Origin: Azolla pinnata
Taxonomy: Eukaryota; Streptophyta; Polypodiopsida; Salviniales; Salviniaceae
Reading direction: 5' to 3'
Assembly: GCA_037176905.1 (NCBI GenBank)
Contig: JBBBWG010004125.1
Location: 1,425-30,141, forward strand
Length of the DNA: 28,717 nucleotides
Below are positions 23,501-28,717 of the stretch, piece by piece. Numbering within the stretch: position 1 is the stretch's first letter; each line of letters begins with the position of its first letter. Below the pieces are notes generated by a model. The model searched no databases. It saw only the letters and a program-made list of their open reading frames with translations, and was not told where the DNA came from. Position numbers and translations under genes: made by a program.

Positions 23501-23505
23501 TTTGA
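17540..23505 (+). CDS. TORTIFOLIA1/SPIRAL2-like microtubule-associated protein
   Basis: Plant-specific microtubule-binding protein that controls cortical array order and directional cell growth. Six exons: 17540-18292, 19663-19860, 19965-20061, 21078-21778, 22093-23040 and 23329-23505. All introns are GT-AG and phases match, giving 957 aa (Arabidopsis TOR1 is somewhat shorter as I recall). After a Ser/Asn-rich N-terminus, residues ~43-345 are HEAT/TOG-like repeats (LIELKQRIIAALNKLSDRDT, PHLPKIVNNIVKRLRDPDSS, VGAAMCLSEVIDN, CRFDKVKPVRD). Exon 4 is a Ser-rich linker ending in a coiled-coil-like segment (~565-615) that carries into exon 5. Residues ~818-957 are the conserved C-terminal domain (GPFWSLWARAAEFLRSGDID, LLLVRLMSRTGP, VPWLQQVVDLV). 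Exon 5 stays open into intron 5, so an unspliced form would have a different tail. Third-position GC is low, unlike the kinase exon at the right edge. Confidence 0.93.
18880..19662 (+). repeat. Decayed ~185-bp tandem repeat filling TOR1 intron 1
   Basis: The anchor TATCAAAATGTTCATTT and its variants fall at about 19083, 19265, 19456 and 19640. A second anchor, TTGATATT-n-AAC/GCC, falls at about 18915, 19150, 19333 and 19523, followed each time by TGCAAAGCAGT-like and AACTTCA-like stretches. Spacing is mostly 182-191 bp. Weaker similarity extends back toward 18600. The last copy ends at the 3' splice site of intron 1. Confidence 0.8.
20190..20221. repeat. (GA)n(GT)n microsatellite in TOR1 intron 3
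   Basis: GA repeats to 20204, then GT repeats to 20221. Confidence 0.95.
20275..20350 (-). mobile_element. tRNA-derived SINE-like Pol III promoter remnant
   Basis: On the minus strand, TTAGCTTACTAATAAGG (A-box-like) is followed about 35 bp later by CAGGGTTCAAATCCCACA, a near-consensus tRNA B box. The spacing suits a tRNA-type Pol III promoter, but no cloverleaf can be folded, so it is not a tRNA gene. It sits in the 1-kb intron 3 of the TOR1-like gene, antisense to it. Element boundaries and target-site duplications were not found. Confidence 0.4.
21837..21870. repeat. (TA)n(TG)n microsatellite in TOR1 intron 4
   Basis: A short TATATC run followed by about ten GT dinucleotides. Confidence 0.9.
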
Positions 23506-25506
23506 GGGTTACCGCATTCTTGTTATCATGCTTGCGTCAAAAGAGTCTGCCTTCTGGTCTATGGGGAGATCTTGAAACTCGAATTGAAGGGCAATGCAGA
23601 GGAGATGGGAGGACTAAGCTCTGTTTTTTTGTTTCTAAGTGCCATGAATCTTTAATCCTTCACACTGGAAGAATTGTGTAAATAATGTTCCCGCAAGCTT
23701 GAACATGTGCCTCTGAGATCGTTTCTAGTGCAAGGAGAAAGCTGAAGCCTGATGGAGCACCATTGCTACATTGGGAATCTTTCAGTTTGTGGCTAATTTG
23801 CTTGACCTCTTTTGGCAGAAACTGCATATACAGTGAGTGTGTTTTACTGAAATTCTTGCACCCACCATGTGTTCAACTGGTAATATCTCAGCACAGTCAT
23901 CGTGGGGCCAAAGCCCAATGAGTATGTCCTATATTAGAGCATTCTGCAATGCTGAGGTAAGGGAAAGTGTGCATGTATTTTCATCTACATATATATGTGT
24001 GCTATTTGTTAGACTAGATTGGGGATTTTTTTCCAGTTATTGTTATCTGTATCATTAATGATGCAGAATCTATGCCTTCTTTGCTGCTGATGACCCAAAT
24101 CAATGAATATGTCAATGAGAGGGAATGGCATCATTTCGCAGGTAATCTTCTCGAATATATGGTAGGTAGCCTATGGATTGTAATAGCATTATGGAAACAT
24201 GCAATGACATAGTCCAGCCTTTCGAGTTGCTGGGAGTGGTTTGCAGAGCTGCAGTTTGTAATTGGTCACTGGGTTTGTGACTAGAAAGATATGCTAGCAA
24301 AATATATGACAAGCATTGTTAGACAGATTTCAAAAGGCTTAGATAAGCCATATGTAACGGCAGACTATGGCTTCTCCATCAATATCTTCCCAAAGATTGT
24401 TCATGGTTTGTTGCTGGCATTTTGGAGATGGTCGGAAAGCTTGGTTGTAAGCTTGCAATGTTTTCAAAACAAGGCTGGAGGAATCAAGTCCTCAAGTCAT
24501 CGACATTGCTGTTTAAGACGAGACAGAAAAAAGGAAAGGTAGATTTAGTTAGCATCTTCCAAAGAGATCGATGCAACAGTGTGTGCCTGTTCTTGTTGGG
24601 CATCGATGATAATAGGGATAGCTTAACAGACCAAAGATTCGGAGGAAGAAACAACGCAGCGAGATCTTTGATGCAGGATAATTATATGATACTGTCCGAT
24701 TGATCTAACGTAGTTTCTAGCTGAGGTAGCTCATGCTGCCTTGAAATCTTTTAAGTATCCTCCGCACGACGACGAGCGATGTTGAAATGCTATAGTATCT
24801 AGCGATGCTCTTTGAGTTTTTCTATGTGCTCACGTTAAAGCGAGAGGTTGGAGAAGTTGCTTAACAATGTATTGCTTGCGTGTGGAACCTTTGGTCAGAT
24901 TGTGGTTTCTTCTAATACGCAAAGGGCGCCGATTCGGTGCCAAAGGCGAACGATGCCAATCAGGTTGGTTAGTTGAAGATGCCATTGGGCCAGCATATAA
25001 AACGCTTTTCGAGGGTTTTCCTGAGAAGCGAAGCCAATCAATTCTCATGGAACAGTAACAATCGATTGAGCGACAGTTTCCGTGAAGCACGAAGGCGAAG
25101 AGAAATAAAAGAGGAACGCACATGGATCATACGGGTGTGCATTTCGCCTTGGAAAGGCCTCGATCTGAAGGATTTCTGTACTGTTGCGCTTCCCAGTTCA
25201 GCTTGCCCAACGACAAGACTCTATGATGACAATAGATCTTGTTATCCTTGGTAACGTTGGGCACGGACAGATATATATATCGATCGCATTCAATATAGAC
25301 CTAGTTGAGTTCGATGAGTCCGATTCAGTGCAATCGCGTTGGAAGCACGGATCGTCATTTGTCGGGAAAACAAGCATCAAGAGCAGAATCTTTACATGTA
25401 TATAAATTCACAGTTTCTCATCAGTGCTGGATTTTGAGGCCCAGGGGCATTCCGTAATTTTCAAAAACCCTTCAAGAGGGTCCTTCTTCCCGGTAATTGC
25501 AGGAAA
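23506..25506. other. 3' UTR and downstream DNA of the TOR1-like gene
   Basis: The first few hundred bases after the stop at 23505 are likely 3' UTR. No polyadenylation site could be fixed. Short open frames on both strands have no recognisable domain. Confidence 0.5.
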
Positions 25507-25567
25507 TTAGGGTTAGGGTTTAGGGTTTAGGGTTTAGGGTTTAGGGTTTAGGGTTTAGGGTTTAGGG
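25507..25567. repeat. Interstitial telomeric array (TTAGGG x2, TTTAGGG x7)
   Basis: Two TTAGGG units (25507-25518) followed by seven perfect TTTAGGG units (25519-25567), the canonical plant telomere repeat. Confidence 0.98.
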
Positions 25568-25630
25568 TTGTGAAAAGAGTTGGTAGTGACAAACGATGAA
25601 AAAGATCGCAGTTTTCCTGCTCAGATCTGG

Positions 25631-25795
25631 TGGGATAGCCTCCCGGTTGTTTGACGGGGAAGAAGATAATATACAGTGCGATTCATCTGATTGGGCGAAA
25701 AGATGCAGTAACCTGGGATAGCCTTCCTGGCGATGACGGGAAAGGAGGCACAGTGATTCATCTGATTCGGCAAGGGCCTGCAATATGCAATTCAT
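25631..25795. repeat. ~83-bp diverged tandem duplication
   Basis: Copies begin TGGGATAGCC at 25631 and 25714. Both contain ACAGTG(CG)ATTCATCTGATT and GATGCAGTAA or GCCTGCAATA at the same relative place. Confidence 0.65.
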
Positions 25796-27412
25796 GACAA
25801 AATGGAAGGAGTCCAATCCAAGGAAGTCATTGTAGATAACTCTTATGGGATTGGAAGTTGGGATGCGGATGCCCATGGGGATTTCTTCTGTTTCTTATTG
25901 TTTTGCTGACAATGTTTTTGGATTGAAGCGTCATGTTATGCTCTTGCAAAGCCTTGATCCATTCCCTTCCTTTGTCAAGAAAATGGAACGTTGTCACGGT
26001 GTTGTATGTATTATGCATCCAGTTTCTGTGTGAATTATATGGATGATGGAAGACTGACTGTATCGGTTCATCCTAGCTATATGCATTGACAGGCACCTAA
26101 GGATAGATGCAAAATTGCTTTTCTTCTGCTGTTCAAGATCTGGACGAAATGGACAAACCAGTGATATTTTGAGCTTTGTTGATTCCGTTATCTTTGTATC
26201 TTCGACTGCCCACTTGCGATCGCCGCAAGAAGCCTTGAAATTCGATCATCAAATCAAACCCACCGAGCAAGTGCATCGGATGATGATGAAGAATCTATTC
26301 AGGAGAGGGGAAATGAGCTTAGTTGGCAGTGAAGATTTGTTTTAATTTTCGGAAGCCACAGTGCTTAATATGCCTAATGAGAAACTTCCAGCCGTGGACA
26401 AGATTAGGTATCAGAGGAAGAACAAGCCAAGGAAATTTTGGCACTTTCACTTGGAAATCGTTTGGTTGTAGATGCGCTGCGCATTTCATGGAATCGAAAA
26501 TTCGATGAGCAAATAGGACAAACAAGAAGCTGGTTGTTGATGGATGCAAAACAAAGGGAGAAGGGATTTAGGAATTTGGAGCCCCTCCTTCCCCTAAAAG
26601 AAAACAAAATATAACGAAGATGTGGGTGCTATTCCAAATATTGTTTAGATGTCATATTGCTATTGAGTGAATCAATTAGCTAGTGAGATGTCCTTGGAAA
26701 AGGAAACTTCTCCTTTTTTCTGCGTTTCTTGCTTGCACATACATATTTTGCCTTGTCATTGGAATATGTTGTTATGAAAAAGGCTTTGTTTACTTTTTAG
26801 CCACCAGATATATCAAGTGTCGCTTGTGTGTTTGCATCGATACATTCGGCGAACAACAACGATCCGAATGGATCATGAGGGCCTGGTGCCTTACAATATA
26901 CAGCTCGATGTCCAAGTACCGGCCTAGAGATGCTTCCCGGAGTCACCTCATGATCGGCGAAAGCTAAAGCAAAAGTTGGCACTTTTGATGATGCTGCAAA
27001 AGAAACACGATTGCGGGCGGTAGGGGCTGCAGGACATGTGAGCTCGAGATCGTCGATCCGAGTCGATCTTGCCGCAGCTCGAATGAATTCGCTGTCAGCA
27101 GCATATGGGACCTGATGATGAGGACGATGAGAGGCAGGCAGGCGCTCCTCATGTTTTGAAGGCCAAGCATATTCTTTCTTTAGTTGTTAAGATGCATGTA
27201 CTATGGCATTTGGTACTGATATATGATGTATCCGGCCTAAATTTAGTACACTGTTGCGTTCAGAAACACAATGTGAAAGATCTGTTGCGATCGATGGAAG
27301 AAGATTACGACCGGTGTTTATGCATGATGGGGTGCCGGCGATGGTTTCGTGATTCAATATTTGATGTGATTCAGCAGAATTTAATCTTCTTCTTGCAGGT
27401 GGCTCTCTGATC
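25796..27412. other. Intergenic region, no gene recognised
   Basis: About 1.6 kb. The longest open frame on the plus strand (26683-26967, 94 codons) has a hydrophobic stretch near its start but no known motif, unremarkable codon use and no recognisable relatives. It is left uncalled. Confidence 0.45.
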
Positions 27413-27595
27413 ATGGTACACGTTCTCTTCCTTGTTCCACTTTGGCCCTTGATTATTTATCATGATCGAAGTCTAGGTTCCAAACTGGTGCCACAGTTGC
27501 CGTCTATAGCATGGTACAAGTTTCTTCCTTGTAACTTAAAAAATTTAATTTGGGGATCGAAGTCTCTGGTTTTTGAACTGGTGCCGTGACAAGTA
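27413..27595. repeat. ~97-bp imperfect duplication
   Basis: CATGGTACA-n-TTCCTTGT ... GATCGAAGTCT ... AACTGGTGCC occurs from about 27413 and again from about 27511, with indels in the middle. Confidence 0.6.
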
Positions 27596-27950
27596 AATAC
27601 TGTCCAGGAAGGTTTTCTTTCAAGCAGATGAGGGCTTCTTGGGCAGGTGCCTGGTCTATCTAGCCATAAGCCTGAACAGCAACTGCCCGACGCTACAATA
27701 ATTGTAACTGTTCCGGGATTGTTGGGCGGTTTTGCCCGGGACTAAAAGCTCGAACAGCTGCGCCCCAGCACTGCCACACAACTGAATCATGCAAGTTTCA
27801 TGAATCGCGTAGTTTGTGTTTCTTGTTTCCCCCCCTCTAATCTTTTTTTATTCATTTATAGCAATCGGTGGATCCAAGCATGCAAAGATCGTGCCGCCGC
27901 CTTGGGGAGCTGCGAGATCGATCGATCGATCGAGACGGGTTGGTTTTTTT

Positions 27951-28480
27951 TTACAAGAGGAACGATCCGGAGCGATCGTCGTCGGTATGCAGCGATTCGA
28001 TGCGGTGGGCATCGAGGAGGTGAAGCTGGAGCTGGTCAGGGGCGTGATGCAGGCGGGGATCGACATGGGGGGTAGCGCCGGGTTTGGCGGGGGTCGAGGG
28101 CATGGGATTCATCGCCGCGTTCGGGTCGTTGGAACTGCAGCTGAACTGCTCCTCGAGCGGGTGCTTCACCTCGAGCAGCAAAGCCACGACATCCTTCATC
28201 GTGGGGCGATCCGAGGGGATGCGGTTCACGCAAAGCAGCGCGATCCCCATAGCTTGCTCCATCTCCTGCAGGAAGGGATCTGGCAGGCCCCTCAGCCTCG
28301 GGTCCACCATCTCCGCGCCCGGCTCGCAGCTCCGCTTCGCCGCCTTCACCCACTCCACGATGTGCACGCCGTCGCTCGTGCTCGCCTCGATCGCTCTCCG
28401 CCCCGTGATCACCTCCAGCAGCACCACGCCGAAGCTGTACACGTCGCTCTTCTCCGTGATGTGGAGGGTGTACCCGTACT
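27951..28480 (-). CDS. LRR receptor-like Ser/Thr kinase, last exon only (RGI5/LRR-XI type)
   Basis: The exon begins at 28480 after a CTCTTTCGCAG acceptor, completing the Glu of the kinase APE motif, and runs to TAA at 27951 (175 aa). It covers the C-terminal kinase lobe: EYGYTLHITEKSDVYSFGVV (subdomain IX), HIVEWVKAAKRSCEPG, QEMEQAMGIALLCVN, and the invariant Arg in RPTMKDVV (subdomain XI). The pattern IVEWVK / LPDPFLQEM / ALLCVN / RPTMKDVV is closest, from memory, to Arabidopsis RGI5 and related receptors for RGF-type peptides. Receptor identity is inferred, because the ectodomain and catalytic loop lie beyond the right edge. Third codon positions are almost all G or C. The last ~45 residues look out of frame (see findings). 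Confidence 0.85.
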
Positions 28481-28717
28481 CTGCGAAAGAGCACAGCCCC
28501 CCCCCCCGACGAGAAAGCACCGAAGATTAGAGGCGTGAACTGGTGAGGATGACAATGTGCTCTCTCGATCGATCGACCGAGAGAATGCCGGCGGCGCTGT
28601 GGTTGATCCAGACAGTACCAGAATGGTGTAAACTGGTCAGAATGACAATGTGCTCTCTCGATCGATCGATCGATCAAGAGAATGCCGGTGGCGCCATGGT
28701 TGATCTAGACAACACCA
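28481..28717 (-). other. Kinase intron with 11-base C run and 93-bp duplication
   Basis: Intronic sequence of the kinase gene, cut by the window edge. An 11-C run (28497-28507; G on the coding strand) ends 16 bases before the acceptor. Two ~93-bp copies follow, at 28535-28627 and 28628-28717. Each holds TGACAATGTGCTCTCTCGAT, a GATC run forming an imperfect CTCTCG...CGAGAG palindrome, and GAATGCCGG. Confidence 0.8.

Noticed and set aside
24291..24703. Overlapping plus-strand ORFs downstream of the TOR1-like gene
   Set aside because: No recognisable family, no splice-supported extension and no coding bias visible by eye.
27816..28538. 240-codon and 148-codon plus-strand ORFs
   Set aside because: Antisense shadows of the GC-rich kinase exon, which has clear kinase motifs on the minus strand.

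Overview
This window is nuclear DNA from a flowering plant, probably a monocot. The genes are split by many small GT-AG introns in AT-rich DNA. Plant telomere repeat (TTTAGGG) is present, and the protein families are plant-specific or plant-type. The monocot guess rests on uneven base use: the receptor-kinase exon at the right edge is extremely GC-rich at third codon positions, while the other genes are not. I cannot name the species. One 100-N assembly gap lies at 16813-16912.

Layout, left to right. (1) 658-3033, minus strand: a five-exon TPR gene of the MS5/TDM1/POLLENLESS3 - SDI1 family, 451 aa. (2) 3034-4942: intergenic DNA with a composite microsatellite, an exact 60-bp duplication and a telobox-rich degenerate repeat. 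(3) 4943-12096, minus strand: a 17-exon katanin p80 (KTN80) gene. I could chain its exons in frame from a 22-nt first coding exon to the stop, giving 624 aa with an N-terminal WD40 propeller and a C-terminal con80 domain. (4) 12097-17539: a 5.4-kb divergent intergenic region. It holds a TTAGGG-type telomere-like array, a 28-bp minisatellite, alternating purine-pyrimidine tracts, a (CT)n tract, a relic that looks like a hAT transposase C-terminus, an 87-bp tandem repeat and the gap. (5) 17540-23505, plus strand: a six-exon TORTIFOLIA1/SPIRAL2-like gene, 957 aa, whose first intron is largely a decayed ~185-bp tandem repeat. (6) 23506-27950: intergenic, with a TTTAGGG array and small duplications and no convincing gene. 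(7) 27951-28480, minus strand: the last exon of an LRR receptor-like kinase closest to the RGI5/LRR-XI group. It is cut by the window edge and its tail is probably frameshifted.

Two of the genes act on the same machine. KTN80 targets and activates microtubule severing, and TOR1/SPR2 proteins bind microtubules and are known to modulate severing and minus-end dynamics. Here they lie head to head. I found no new enzyme system, CRISPR array or cluster. The points worth a second look are this gene pairing, the unusual KTN80 structure, repeat-derived intron sequence, the two telomere-repeat types and the probable kinase frameshift. All exon boundaries were derived by hand from reading frame, splice signals and remembered family sequence, without transcript data.
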